Positions 23,606 to 32,462 of a DNA stretch of 64,000 bases are shown here, in pieces; position 1 is the stretch's first letter; every line of letters begins with the position of its first letter. The translations under genes were made by a program, and so were the position numbers. Under the pieces are notes generated by a model. It worked only from the letters and a program-made list of their open reading frames with translations, made no database searches and was not told the DNA's origin. Location of the stretch: positions 18,508 through 82,507 of the forward strand of contig NZ_MKVJ01000003.1 of NCBI RefSeq assembly GCF_001898805.1, given 5' to 3'. This DNA comes from Leifsonia sp. 71-9. Lineage in GTDB: Bacteria; Actinomycetota; Actinomycetes; Actinomycetales; Microbacteriaceae.

Positions 23606-23880
23606 TGAACGCCAACGCCGTCCTCGACATCGCCATGCAGGGCCTCCTGGTCACGGCGAAGCTCGCCGCGCCCATCGTGGTGACGGCGCTCGTCGTGGGC
23701 TTCGCGATCTCGCTGATCCAGTCGATCACGCAGATCCAGGAGGTCACGCTCTCGTTCGTGCCGAAGGCCGCGGCGGTCGCCATCGCCCTGCTCGTGTGCG
23801 GCCAGTGGATGATCGCGGAGCTGATCAGCTTCACGAACATGCTCTTCGAGAAGATCCCGTCCCTCCTCGGCGGTGGCTGA
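23605..23880 (+). CDS. fliQ: FliQ, flagellar export-gate protein
   Basis: The 91-residue protein has two membrane helices and the FliQ signature (AMQGLLVTAKLAAPIVVTAL, then SITQIQEVTLSFVPK). It packs around FliP in the export gate. It overlaps fliP and fliR by one base on each side (TGATG), with normal family length. Confidence 0.95.
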   Translation: MNANAVLDIAMQGLLVTAKLAAPIVVTALVVGFAISLIQSITQIQEVTLSFVPKAAAVAIALLVCGQWMIAELISFTNMLFEKIPSLLGGG

Positions 23881-24641
23881 TGTTCATCCCCATCGACCTG
23901 GCGTCGATCGAGGCGGTGGCGCTGGCCTCGCTGCGGATGGTCGCCTTCCTGGTGATCGCCCCGCCGTTCTCGTACAACGGCTTCCCGGCGCAGGTGAAGG
24001 GGATGCTGGCGATCGGTCTCGCGATCGCGGTGGCCCCGCGCGTGGGCGCCGGCTACCAGTCCGGTGACACCGGCGCCTTCCTGCTCGACATGGTGCGGGA
24101 GCTGGCCGTCGGCGCAACGCTGGGCTTCCTGGTGTTCCTGGTGTTCTCGGCGATCCAGTCGGCAGGCAGCTTCATCGACCTGTTCGGCGGCTTCCAGCTG
24201 GCGCAGGCGTTCGATCCGCAGGCGATGATCAACGGCGCGCAGTTCACCCGCCTGTTCCAGCTGACCGCGCTGGCCCTGCTGTTCGCCACCGGCGGCTACC
24301 AGCTGATCATCGGCGGCCTGGTGCGCACGTTCGACGCGATCCCGCTCGCGGGCGGCTTCGACCTGGCCGACCCGGCGAAGGAGATGGTCACCGGGGTGAC
24401 CCAGATGTTCCTCGCGGCGCTGCAGATCGCGGGGCCGCTGATCGTGGTGTTGTTCCTCGCCGACGTGGGCCTCGGCCTCCTGACCCGCGTGGCGCCCGCG
24501 CTCAACGCGTTCGCGCTCGGCTTCCCGCTGAAGATCATGCTGACCGTCGTGCTGTCGGGCATCGTCGTCGTCGCCCTGCCGGGCGTCGTCTCCGGGCTGA
24601 CCGACACCGCGGTCAAGACGATCCTGGGGGTGACGCGGTGA
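23880..24641 (+). CDS. fliR: FliR, flagellar export-gate protein
   Basis: The 253-residue protein has six hydrophobic segments and the FliR landmarks VRELAVGATLGFLVFLVFSA, SFIDLFGGFQLAQAFDPQ and RVAPALNAFALGFPLK. It completes the FliPQR pore. The ATG at 23880 overlaps the fliQ stop; the end overlaps the flhB GTG by four bases. Confidence 0.95.
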   Translation: MFIPIDLASIEAVALASLRMVAFLVIAPPFSYNGFPAQVKGMLAIGLAIAVAPRVGAGYQSGDTGAFLLDMVRELAVGATLGFLVFLVFSAIQSAGSFIDLFGGFQLAQAFDPQAMINGAQFTRLFQLTALALLFATGGYQLIIGGLVRTFDAIPLAGGFDLADPAKEMVTGVTQMFLAALQIAGPLIVVLFLADVGLGLLTRVAPALNAFALGFPLKIMLTVVLSGIVVVALPGVVSGLTDTAVKTILGVTR

Positions 24642-25732
24642 GCGACGCCCAGGAACGCACCGAGCAGGCGACCGAGAAGCGGATGAAGGAGGCCCGCGAG
24701 AAGGGCCGCCTCGGCAAGTCCAACGACCTCACCGCGTGGGTGGGGGTCGGCGCCGCCGCCGTCATGCTGCCGTTCACCATCCAGCTCGGCACGAACGCCG
24801 CGGTCGACCAGATGTACACGGTGCGCTCGGTGATCGAGTCGCCCGACCCGGCGAAGGCGGTCGCCGCGCTCGGGGCCGGGCTCGCCAGCATCCTGCCCAC
24901 CATCGGGGCGCTGCTCGCCGTCGGTGCGATCGCGATCATCGGCGCGGCCGCGGCGCAGGGCGGCGTGCACCTCAAGAAGCTCGAGGGCAAGTACGAGCAG
25001 TTCAACATCGTCACCGGCATCGGCCGGGTGTTCGGGATGCGCGCCCTCTGGGAGGGGGCGAAGACCCTCCTCAAGTCCGCCGTCGTCGGCATCGGCCTCT
25101 ACCTCGTCGTGCAGGGCCTCATGCCCGTGCTGCTGATGGCGGGCAGCCTGTCGCTGTCGTCGCTGCTGGAGGCGGCGCAGGCGGGCGCGGCGGGCCTCCT
25201 CCAGGCGGCGATCGGCGCGGGCCTCGTGCTCGCCGCGCTCGACGTGCTCGTCGTCATGCGCCGCAACCGCAAGCAGACGCGCATGACCAAGCGCGAGGTG
25301 CGCGACGAGAACAAGAACTCGGACGGCGACCCGCTGATCCGGTCGCAGCGCCGTGCGCGGCAGCTGGCGATGAGCCGCAACCGGATGATCTCGGCGATCG
25401 GGAGCTCGGACGTCGTGCTCGTGAACCCGACCCACATCGCCATCGCGATCAAGTACGAGCCCGGCAAGTCCGCGCCGCGCGTCGTCGCGAAGGGCGCCGG
25501 CGTCATCGCGCAGCGCATCCGCGAGAAGGCGGAGGAGGAGCGCGTGCCGATCGTCAAGGACATCCCCCTCGCCCGGGCCCTCCACGCCGGCTGCAAGCTC
25601 GGCGACGAGATCCCGGTCGAGCTCTACAACTCGGTGGCGCGCGTGCTCGCGTTCGTCATGTCGCTGAAGTCCCGCGGCGCCGCCACCGGCATCCACACGA
25701 TGACCCCCACCCCGCTAGGAGGGCTCACATGA
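24638..25732 (+). CDS. flhB: FlhB, export specificity switch protein
   Basis: The 364-residue protein has the N-terminal ERTEQATEKRMKEAREKG motif, four membrane helices, a charged linker (about 205-240) and the cytoplasmic domain with the autocleavage site NPTH at 263-266. FlhB switches export from hook to filament proteins under FliK control. The start is GTG 24638, overlapping fliR. An AGGAGGG ribosome site for flhA lies inside its last codons, which coupling exploits. Confidence 0.96.
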   Translation: MSDAQERTEQATEKRMKEAREKGRLGKSNDLTAWVGVGAAAVMLPFTIQLGTNAAVDQMYTVRSVIESPDPAKAVAALGAGLASILPTIGALLAVGAIAIIGAAAAQGGVHLKKLEGKYEQFNIVTGIGRVFGMRALWEGAKTLLKSAVVGIGLYLVVQGLMPVLLMAGSLSLSSLLEAAQAGAAGLLQAAIGAGLVLAALDVLVVMRRNRKQTRMTKREVRDENKNSDGDPLIRSQRRARQLAMSRNRMISAIGSSDVVLVNPTHIAIAIKYEPGKSAPRVVAKGAGVIAQRIREKAEEERVPIVKDIPLARALHAGCKLGDEIPVELYNSVARVLAFVMSLKSRGAATGIHTMTPTPLGGLT

Positions 25733-27786
25733 AGTCGAGCAACGGACTCGGTGCCAAGGTCGCCGTGCCGATCGGCGTCGTCGGCATCATCATGCTGCTG
25801 GTGGTCCCCGTGCCCGCCTGGCTGCTGGACACCCTGATCATCGTGAACATCATGCTCGCGCTGGTCATCCTGCTGACCACGATGTTCGCGAAGAAGCCGC
25901 TCGACTTCTCCGTCTTCCCGTCGCTGCTGCTCGTCGCGACACTGTTCCGGCTCGGCCTCAACGTCGCCTCCACCCGCCTCGTGCTGGGCGATGGATTCGC
26001 CGGGCAGGTCATCCAGGCGTTCGGTCACGTGGCCGTGGGCGGGTCGATCATCATCGGTGCGGTCGTGTTCCTCATCCTCGTCGTCATCCAGTTCATCGTG
26101 GTGACGAAGGGTGCCGAGCGCGTCGCCGAGGTGGGCGCGCGCTTCACCCTCGACGCCATGCCGGGCAAGCAGATGGCGATCGACGCCGACCTCAACGCCG
26201 GGCTGATCACCGAGGAGCAGGCCAGGCAGCGCCGCGCGGAGGTCTCGGCCGAGGCCGACTTCTACGGCGCGATGGACGGTGCGAGCAAGTTCGTCAAGGG
26301 CGACGCGATCGCGGGCATCCTGATCATCATCATCAACGTGGTCGGCGGCATCGCGATCGGCATGATCCAGCGCGGGATGGAGATCGGCGACGCCGTCAAC
26401 ACCTACACGCTGCTGACCATCGGCGACGGCCTCGTCACGCAGATCCCGGCGCTGCTCATGGCCGTCTCGACCGGCATGATCGTGACCCGGTCCAACGCCG
26501 AGAGCGACATCGGCACGACCGCGAGCGGGCAGCTCAGCCAGTCGCGCAACGCGCTGACGATCGCGGGATGCGCGGCGATCGTGATGGCGCTCATCCCGGG
26601 CATGCCGCCCATCCCGTTCGTGCTCGTCGGCGCGTTCCTCATCCTCGCCGCCCAGCGCATCAAGACCCGACAGGCGGAGCAGAAGAAGGTGGAGGCGGCC
26701 AAGAAGGCGGTGGCCACCGCCGGCACGGGCGAGACCACGGACGACCTCATGGACCAGATGCGCGTCCACGCGCTCGAGATCACCCTCGCGCCCGACCTGG
26801 TCGACATCGTCAGCGGCGCCTCAGACGACCTGCTCGCCCGCGTGCGGGCGCTGCGCCGCAAGATCGCCCTCGAGCTGGGCGTGATCGTGCCGCCGGTGCG
26901 CACGCGCGACTCGGCCGAACTGCCGCCCTCCACCTACGTCATCAAGATCGCCGGGGTGGAGGCGGGGCGCGGCCAGGCGCCGTCCGGCCGGGTGCTCGCG
27001 CTCGGCGACGCGCTCGACTCCCTCCCGGGCACGCCGACCATCGAGCCGGTGTTCGGCCTCCCGGCCAAGTGGATCCCGAGCGAGATGCGGCACAGCGCCG
27101 AGCTCGGCGGCGCGACCGTGATCGATCGCGTCTCGGTGCTCATCACCCACCTGTCGTCGATCATCACGGCCAACGCCGGGCGCCTGCTCACCCGGGAGGA
27201 CGTGCGCCAGCTCACTGAGGGCGTAAAGCAGGTCAACCCGGCGGCGGTGGAGGAGCTCGTCCCGGGCCTGCTGTCGCTCGCCGAGGTGCAGCGCGTGCTG
27301 CAGGGGCTGCTGGCCGAGCAGGTGCCGATCAACGACCTCCCGCGCATCCTGGAGGCGCTCGCGCTGCGAGCGAAGGTCTCCAACGATCCGGAGGGCCTGA
27401 TCGAGGCCGCCCGCTCGGCGCTCGGGCCCGCGGTCGTCGCCCCGCACCTCGACGGCGACGTGCTGCGCGTCATCATGATCGACCCCGGCCTGGAGCAGTC
27501 GATGCTCGAGGGGCTGCGGCCGTCGGAGCTCGGCACGCAGATCGTGCTCGATCCGGCCCGGCTGGAGGCCGTGATGTCCTCGCTGAAGCAGACCGCCGGC
27601 CAGCTCGACGACCTGGGCGTCTCGGCGGTGCTCGTGTGCGCGCCGGCCCTGCGGCCCGCCATCCGCCGGCTCGTCGCCGGCCAGCTCAGCGGGCTGCCCG
27701 TGCTGTCGTACCAGGAGGTCACCGCCGTGCAGGCCAACATCGAGACCGTCGGGGTGGTGAGAGGTGCCGAGTCGATCGCGGCCTGA
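25729..27786 (+). CDS. flhA: FlhA, export-gate ion channel and docking platform
   Basis: The 685-residue protein has about eight membrane helices in the first 310 residues and the FHIPEP region (PSLLLVATLFRLGLNVASTR; then VKGDAIAGILIIIINVVGG), followed by a large cytoplasmic domain that binds chaperone-substrate complexes. The ATG at 25729 is preceded by a strong AGGAGGG and overlaps the flhB stop. Length is normal for the family. The stop lies inside the next frame, which starts 23 bp earlier. Confidence 0.97.
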   Translation: MKSSNGLGAKVAVPIGVVGIIMLLVVPVPAWLLDTLIIVNIMLALVILLTTMFAKKPLDFSVFPSLLLVATLFRLGLNVASTRLVLGDGFAGQVIQAFGHVAVGGSIIIGAVVFLILVVIQFIVVTKGAERVAEVGARFTLDAMPGKQMAIDADLNAGLITEEQARQRRAEVSAEADFYGAMDGASKFVKGDAIAGILIIIINVVGGIAIGMIQRGMEIGDAVNTYTLLTIGDGLVTQIPALLMAVSTGMIVTRSNAESDIGTTASGQLSQSRNALTIAGCAAIVMALIPGMPPIPFVLVGAFLILAAQRIKTRQAEQKKVEAAKKAVATAGTGETTDDLMDQMRVHALEITLAPDLVDIVSGASDDLLARVRALRRKIALELGVIVPPVRTRDSAELPPSTYVIKIAGVEAGRGQAPSGRVLALGDALDSLPGTPTIEPVFGLPAKWIPSEMRHSAELGGATVIDRVSVLITHLSSIITANAGRLLTREDVRQLTEGVKQVNPAAVEELVPGLLSLAEVQRVLQGLLAEQVPINDLPRILEALALRAKVSNDPEGLIEAARSALGPAVVAPHLDGDVLRVIMIDPGLEQSMLEGLRPSELGTQIVLDPARLEAVMSSLKQTAGQLDDLGVSAVLVCAPALRPAIRRLVAGQLSGLPVLSYQEVTAVQANIETVGVVRGAESIAA

Positions 27787-28444
27787 GTGGCTCGGACCCG
27801 AGACGGACGACATCACACCCGCCGTCTCGACCTCGTCGCACGCGTTCCAGGCGATCCTCGACGACCTCGTGCGGACGCTGGATGCGCCGGTGGGGCCTCC
27901 CGCCGCCGCTGCGGGAGCCCTGTCGGCCGACGACGCCCATTCGTTGACGGCGCCTGCCTCGTCAGCGTCCGCCTCGCCGTCGGCTGACGACACGGCGCTC
28001 GCCGGACCTCCCCCCGCCCGCCTGCAGGGCAGGGGCGACCTCACGATCGTCGTCGGGTTCGGCGGCGACGCCAGGGAGGCCGCCCGCATCCTGGCCGAGG
28101 GGGCGGACGCCGCCGTGCATCCCGTCTCCGACCGCCGCGCCGCCCTGGCCGCCCGCGCCGAGGGCGTGCGTCGCGGCTGCGCGATCGTCGCGCCCGTCGA
28201 ATTGGATGCGGTGGATGCGGTGGCCGCGCTCGCCGCGGACCTCGCCTCCATCGCCCCCGACCAGGTCTGGGTCGCGGTCGACGTCTCCCGCCGCCTCGAC
28301 GACACGCGCCGCTGGGTCGGCGAGGTGGACGCCGTCCTCGCCGTCGACGGCATCGCCGCCACCGGCGCCCGCCGCACCGCGGGCCCGCACGGCCTCGCCG
28401 CGCTCGCCCGCCCCGTCCTCTGGCTGGACGCACCGCCCGCCTGA
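27764..28444 (+). CDS. Conserved-position flagellar protein, possible degenerate FlhF-like NTPase
   Basis: The 226-residue protein overlaps flhA by 23 bp and starts at GTG 27764, behind a GAGAGG ribosome site. Residues 1-85 are Ala/Ser-rich and probably disordered. The rest alternates strands and helices (DLTIVVGFGGDAREAARILAEG; DQVWVAVDVSRRLDDTRRWVGEVDAVLAVDG). FlhF commonly follows flhA, and the strand order recalls the back half of its GTPase domain. The P-loop and other GTP motifs are missing, so GTPase function is unlikely. The assignment to FlhF is speculative; it may be an actinobacteria-specific flagellar factor. Confidence 0.6.
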   Translation: MPSRSRPEWLGPETDDITPAVSTSSHAFQAILDDLVRTLDAPVGPPAAAAGALSADDAHSLTAPASSASASPSADDTALAGPPPARLQGRGDLTIVVGFGGDAREAARILAEGADAAVHPVSDRRAALAARAEGVRRGCAIVAPVELDAVDAVAALAADLASIAPDQVWVAVDVSRRLDDTRRWVGEVDAVLAVDGIAATGARRTAGPHGLAALARPVLWLDAPPA

Positions 28445-28462
28445 CGCGCCCCACACGCTCGC

Positions 28463-28518
28463 GAGGTGTGACTAGTTGCGGGTATTCGGGCCCCGATACC
28501 CGCAACAACTCACCCCTC
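28463..28518. repeat. 56-bp palindrome upstream of csrA
   Basis: The core arms are perfect: GTTGCGGGTAT (28475-28485) and ATACCCGCAAC (28496-28506), with CGGG/CCCG pairing in the loop and outer arms (GAGGTGTGA / TCACCCCTC type) that pair with a few mismatches. It separates the flhA-side gene from csrA and may end transcription or act in csrA RNA control. GTTGCG/CGCAAC also occurs in the palindrome at 11999. Confidence 0.6.
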
Positions 28519-28547
28519 GGCGGCCGGTCCCCGGCTAGGCTGAAACA

Positions 28548-28784
28548 ATGCTGGTATTGACGCGGAAGCCGGGTGAGCGGGTGCTCATCGGCGACGACAT
28601 CGTCGTGACGATCCTCGACGCGCGCGGCGACGGCATCCGGATCGGGATCGACGCCCCGCGGGGCATCCGCATCCAGCGCGACGAGGTCGTCAAGGCCGTC
28701 ACCGAGGCCAACCAGGAGGCCACCGAGCAGGCCGCCGGCACCGCCGACCCCGAAGCCCTCATCAAGAAGTCACTCGGCCTCTGA
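28548..28784 (+). CDS. csrA: CsrA, carbon storage regulator / translational repressor
   Basis: The 78-residue protein begins with the CsrA signature (MLVLTRKPGERVLIGDDIVV) and has the RNA-binding ends intact (L4, R6; later RIGIDAPRGIRIQRDEV). CsrA represses translation by binding GGA motifs, typically on flagellin mRNA, and is antagonised by FliW in Gram-positive bacteria. fliW is not in the window. Residues 55-78 form an Ala/Glu-rich helix. TAGGCT lies 6 nt before the ATG with no ribosome site, so csrA is likely transcribed separately as a leaderless mRNA. Confidence 0.95.
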   Translation: MLVLTRKPGERVLIGDDIVVTILDARGDGIRIGIDAPRGIRIQRDEVVKAVTEANQEATEQAAGTADPEALIKKSLGL

Positions 28785-28810
28785 CGCTTCGCCGTCACCC
28801 GCCCAACCCC

Positions 28811-28879
28811 CTGAGCAGACGCAACACGCCCTCCTCCGCGCCGTTTCAGGGCGGAAAAGGGCGTGTCGTGACGTCTCAG
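28811..28879. terminator. Palindrome between convergent csrA and SDR gene (family B)
   Basis: CTGAG at the left end pairs with CTCAG at the right. Inside, ACACGCCCT pairs with AGGGCGTGT around a GC-rich centre with AAAA. The reverse complement of the element at 36744 shares GACGCAACACGCCC and AAAGGGCGTGTCG with it. It lies between convergent genes, which favours a bidirectional terminator role. Confidence 0.6.
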
Positions 28880-28912
28880 CGCCGACGGGCAGGGGCGCGG
28901 GGAGGGTCGCCG

Positions 28913-29671
28913 TTACGCGATTCCTCCGCCGTCGACGACGAGGGCGGAGCCCGTGACGTACGACGACTCGTCGCTCGCGAGCCACACCACGGCGGCCGCG
29001 ATCTCGGTCGGCTCGCCCATGCGGCCCAGCGGGCGGTCGGCGGCGTCGGCGAGGAAGGCTCCCGCCTCCTGGCCGAGCTGGCGGGCCTCGTCGCGCAGCA
29101 TCCCGGTGTTCACGTCGCCCGGGTTGACGGAGTTGACGCGGATGCCCTGGGGGCCGTGGTCGATCGCGAGGGCGCGGGTCATGTTGACGACGGCGCCCTT
29201 GGAGGCGCAGTACGAGATGGCCTGGCCGCCGCCCTTGAGCCCCCAGCCGCTGCCGGTGTTGATGATGGAGCCCTTGCCCGAGGCAGCCATGACCGGGACG
29301 ACGTGCTTGCACATGAGGAAGATGCCGCGCACGTTGACGCCGAAGACGCGATCCCACTCCTCGACGGTGGTCTCGACGGCGGTGGTGCGGCGGATGATGC
29401 CCGCGTTGTTGAAGGCGATGTCGAGGCCGCCGAACGCGTCGACGGCGGTGGCGACGGCGCGTTCGACGTCGGGCTCGGCCGAGACGTCGGCCGCGATGGC
29501 GAGGGCCTCGCCGCCCGCGGCGCGGATCTCGGCGGCGACGGCCTCCGCGGCCTCCTGCTGCAGGTCGACGACCGCGACGCGGGCGCCTTCGGCGGCGAGG
29601 GCGAGGGAGGTGGCGCGGCCGATGCCACCCGCTCCTCCGGTGACGATGGCGGACTTGCCGGCTAGACGCAT
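28913..29671 (-). CDS. Short-chain dehydrogenase/reductase (SDR, classical)
   Basis: The 252-residue enzyme has the NAD(P)-binding TGGAGGIG at 11-18, an NNAG motif (88-91), Ser141 and the YxxxK pair Tyr154/Lys158. Asp36 after the second strand suggests NAD+ preference. It is the last gene of the GH42-gcvPA-gcvPB-AcoX operon, overlapping the AcoX-like gene by 10 bp. In this setting it probably oxidises a sugar or sugar alcohol; the substrate is unknown. Confidence 0.88.
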   Translation of the reverse strand: MRLAGKSAIVTGGAGGIGRATSLALAAEGARVAVVDLQQEAAEAVAAEIRAAGGEALAIAADVSAEPDVERAVATAVDAFGGLDIAFNNAGIIRRTTAVETTVEEWDRVFGVNVRGIFLMCKHVVPVMAASGKGSIINTGSGWGLKGGGQAISYCASKGAVVNMTRALAIDHGPQGIRVNSVNPGDVNTGMLRDEARQLGQEAGAFLADAADRPLGRMGEPTEIAAAVVWLASDESSYVTGSALVVDGGGIA

Positions 29672-30831
29672 TCGGGATCTCCTTCGATGGGGGCCGCGGT
29701 GGCGGCACTGACAGGGTAGATGCTCGCCGTGGCGGGCCCGGTGACCACCGTGAGGTGGCCGGCCAGCCGTGCGTCGAGCGCGGGGTCGCCGGTGTCGACC
29801 AGCAGGGGCCGGCCGGCGAGGTCGATGAGTTTCTGCTCGGTGGCGACCACGAGCAGGGGATGCGGCCCGAGCGCCGCGACGACGCGCGGCGAGAGCTGCT
29901 GGTTGCCGCGGCCGAGCACGAAGCCCTGGCCGCCGATGACGGTGACGACGGCCTGCGCGGGGCGCCCGGCGACGGCGGCGAGAGCCTGGTCGGCGGTGAT
30001 GTCGCGGGCGACGAGGCGCCCGTCTTCGACGACGTCGACGCCGAGCGGGGTGGTGTGGAGGCCGAGCACGCGGCCGAGCGCGGCGGTCGTGCCGCCGGGG
30101 CCGAGCAGGTAGCGCACGCCGGGGAGCATGCGCGCGGCGGCGCCGGTCGCGGCGCGGTGCACGGCTTCCCGCTCGCTCGCGGGGGTGGCGGCCTTGCGCG
30201 CCTGCGTGCGGCCGGGGGCGGACGGGACGGGCACGAGCGCGAACAGCCGCGGGTCCGGGCGGCCGGCGCGCATGAGCTCCTCGTCGAGGTCGAGCACCTC
30301 GGCCTCGACCGTCGGCAGCGCGCCGTCGGTCCAGGAGGCCGCGAGCGCGCCGGCGGCGGCCGGGCCGACCGCGAAGCACCCCGAGTACATCTTCACGCCG
30401 GCCGGGATGCCGAGCACCGGGACGCCCGACGGGAGGCCGCGCGCGACATCCCGGGCCGTGCCGTCGCCGCCCGCGAAGAGCACGAGCGTCGCCCCCGCGC
30501 CGTGCAGGGCGGACGCGGCGCGTGCCGTGTCATCCGGCGAGGTGGAGGTGGAGGTGGAGGTGGAGGCGGAGGCGGAGGCGCTGTACACGACCCGCGGGAC
30601 CAGCCCCGCCTCCCGCACCGCGTCCTCGCCCATCGCGCCCGCCGCCGTGAGCACTTCGGCTCCGGCATGCGCGGCCGCGAGCACACGCAGCGCCTCCACG
30701 GCCCGCGACGACGCCCGCGGGCGGCCGCCGCGACGCAGCGCCTCCCGCTGCACCGCGGCGCCATCGCTTCCGGCCAGACCCGCGGGCCCGCCGATCCCCG
30801 CGAGCGGGTTCACGACGAGCCCGACGCTCAT
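29662..30831 (-). CDS. ATP-NAD kinase family protein, AcoX-like
   Basis: The 389-residue protein carries the NAD-kinase/diacylglycerol-kinase fold signature FAGGDGTARDVARGL (about 118-132) and an N-terminal GLVVNPLAGIGGPAGL typical of AcoX-type proteins. AcoX proteins occur beside 2-oxoacid dehydrogenase and P-protein genes; their substrate is unproven. A Ser-Ala/Ser-Thr repeat at about 84-98 comes from a 6-bp DNA repeat. It overlaps gcvPB by four bases and the SDR gene by ten, so all are cotranscribed. Confidence 0.8.
   Translation of the reverse strand: MSVGLVVNPLAGIGGPAGLAGSDGAAVQREALRRGGRPRASSRAVEALRVLAAAHAGAEVLTAAGAMGEDAVREAGLVPRVVYSASASASTSTSTSTSPDDTARAASALHGAGATLVLFAGGDGTARDVARGLPSGVPVLGIPAGVKMYSGCFAVGPAAAGALAASWTDGALPTVEAEVLDLDEELMRAGRPDPRLFALVPVPSAPGRTQARKAATPASEREAVHRAATGAAARMLPGVRYLLGPGGTTAALGRVLGLHTTPLGVDVVEDGRLVARDITADQALAAVAGRPAQAVVTVIGGQGFVLGRGNQQLSPRVVAALGPHPLLVVATEQKLIDLAGRPLLVDTGDPALDARLAGHLTVVTGPATASIYPVSAATAAPIEGDPECV
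30541..30580. repeat. Hexanucleotide repeat inside the AcoX-like gene
   Basis: Four GGTGGA units (30541-30564) and then GGCGGA units encode alternating Ser-Thr and Ser-Ala on the minus strand. The 6-bp unit keeps the frame whatever the copy number. Confidence 0.85.
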
Positions 30832-32462
30832 GCGGCGGCGCCCTCCGAGACGGGAGCCTCAACGGAGGCCGGGTCGGCAGCCGCGCCCGCACCGGCACCC
30901 GCACCGAAGTACTTCCGCTGGTACGCGCGCCACGTGACCGCCCACCGCTCCGGGTCGTCCAGGTCGTCGTGGTGGGTGTGGTGCACCGTCTGGTTGTGCG
31001 GGGCGGTGCGCACGACGTCGGGCGTCTCGCGCGCCTCCCGCGCCACCTCGGCGAGCACCGCCGCGTACTCGTCCAGCTCGGCCATCGAGTACGACTCGGT
31101 CGGCTCGAGGGTGAACGGCTGCGGCACCACGTACGGGTGGTGGCTGGTCCAGTAGTGCATGCCGAAGTCGGCGGCGCGGATGCCGATCTCCTCCGAGCTG
31201 ATCCCGGTCTCCTCGAACAGCTCCTGCCAGGAATAGCGCACCTGTTCGATGCGGCGGCGGCCTGTGGCGTAGGGGGCGCTGGCGCCGGGGATCTCCAGGA
31301 TGCGCTTCATCAGGTAGTTGTTGTTGAGCACCGCGGTCTCGGCGACCGCGCGCAGCCCGGGGGCGCCGAGCGCGCGGATCCACGCGTAGGTGCGCACGAT
31401 GTTCGGGATGACGCCGTAGAAGGGCGCGACGGACCCGATCGACTGCGGCCGGTCGTCGTCGAGCACGTACCGGTCGCCGACCTTCTCGACCACCGGTCCG
31501 GGCAGGAACGGCACCAGCGCCTCCGACACCGCGTTCGCGCCCGAGCCCGGTCCGCCGCAGCCGTGCGGGGTGCCGAACGTCTTGTGCAGGTTGAAGTGGC
31601 ACACGTCGAAGCCGGCGTCGCGGGCGCGGGTGATGCCGAGGATGCCGTTGGCGTTCGCCTGGTCGTACGACGCGAGCGCGCCGACCGAGTGCGCCAGGTC
31701 GACCCACTCGCGGATGCGCGGGTTGTAGATGCCCGTGTCCTCGGGGTTGGTGACCATGATGGCGGCCGTGCGGGGCGAGATGGCCGCGCGCAGGGCCTCC
31801 ACGTCGGGGTAGCCGTCCGCGTCGGGGAAGATCGTGATGACCTTGTAGCCCGCCATCTTCGCCGCGGCCGCGTTGGAGGGGTGGGAGAAGATCGTGGTGA
31901 TCACCTCGTCCCGCTGCTCGCCCTCGCCGCGGGAGGCGTGGTACGCGCGGATCATGGAGATGTTGGCCCAGATCGCCTCGGAGCCGCCGCTGGTCTGCAG
32001 CGAGACGCGGCTCATCCCGGAGATCTCGGCCAGCATCCGCTCGGTGCGCCAAACGATCTCGAGCACGCCCTGCGCCGTCTCCGTGTCCTGGAGGGGGTGG
32101 AGGTCGGTCAGGTCGGGGGTGCGGATGATCGCCTCGTTGACCTTCGGCGCGTACTTCATCGTGCACGTGCCCTGACCCACGTCGACGTTGAGGTCGGCGC
32201 CGAGGTTCTCCTGGCTGAGCCGCAGGTAGTGTTTGAGCACGCGCATCTGGCCGATCTCGGGCAGCGCGGGCGCGGCGGGGCGGCGGAGGGAGGCGGGGAG
32301 CGCCGCGACCACGTCGCCGACGGCCTCCTGCACCCCGGCCTCCACGCGGGACGGGACGACGCCGCGCTCGCCGGGGGCGTGCAGCTCGAAGACGATCGGC
32401 TCGTCCCAGCGCGCCTGGTGGAACCGGCGCAAGGCGGGCTTGGGGGCGATGGGCAGGCTCAT
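30828..32462 (-). CDS. gcvPB: Glycine dehydrogenase (decarboxylating) subunit 2-like, GcvPB
   Basis: The 544-residue PLP-dependent protein has the P-protein beta-half features: SQENLGADLNVDVGQGTCTM (about 83-102), QTSGGSEAIWANI and the PLP lysine Lys294 in CHFNLHKTFGTPHGCGGPG. With GcvPA it would decarboxylate glycine or a related amino acid and pass the aminomethyl group to lipoyl-GcvH. No gcvT or gcvH is nearby. It is about 50 residues longer than usual subunit 2, with a Gly/Ala-rich tail. ATG 32462 overlaps gcvPA by four bases. Confidence 0.88.
   Translation of the reverse strand: MSLPIAPKPALRRFHQARWDEPIVFELHAPGERGVVPSRVEAGVQEAVGDVVAALPASLRRPAAPALPEIGQMRVLKHYLRLSQENLGADLNVDVGQGTCTMKYAPKVNEAIIRTPDLTDLHPLQDTETAQGVLEIVWRTERMLAEISGMSRVSLQTSGGSEAIWANISMIRAYHASRGEGEQRDEVITTIFSHPSNAAAAKMAGYKVITIFPDADGYPDVEALRAAISPRTAAIMVTNPEDTGIYNPRIREWVDLAHSVGALASYDQANANGILGITRARDAGFDVCHFNLHKTFGTPHGCGGPGSGANAVSEALVPFLPGPVVEKVGDRYVLDDDRPQSIGSVAPFYGVIPNIVRTYAWIRALGAPGLRAVAETAVLNNNYLMKRILEIPGASAPYATGRRRIEQVRYSWQELFEETGISSEEIGIRAADFGMHYWTSHHPYVVPQPFTLEPTESYSMAELDEYAAVLAEVAREARETPDVVRTAPHNQTVHHTHHDDLDDPERWAVTWRAYQRKYFGAGAGAGAAADPASVEAPVSEGAAA

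Noticed and set aside
30541..30580. Phase-variable repeat that could switch the AcoX-like gene off.
   Set aside because: The unit is 6 bp, so copy changes keep the reading frame.
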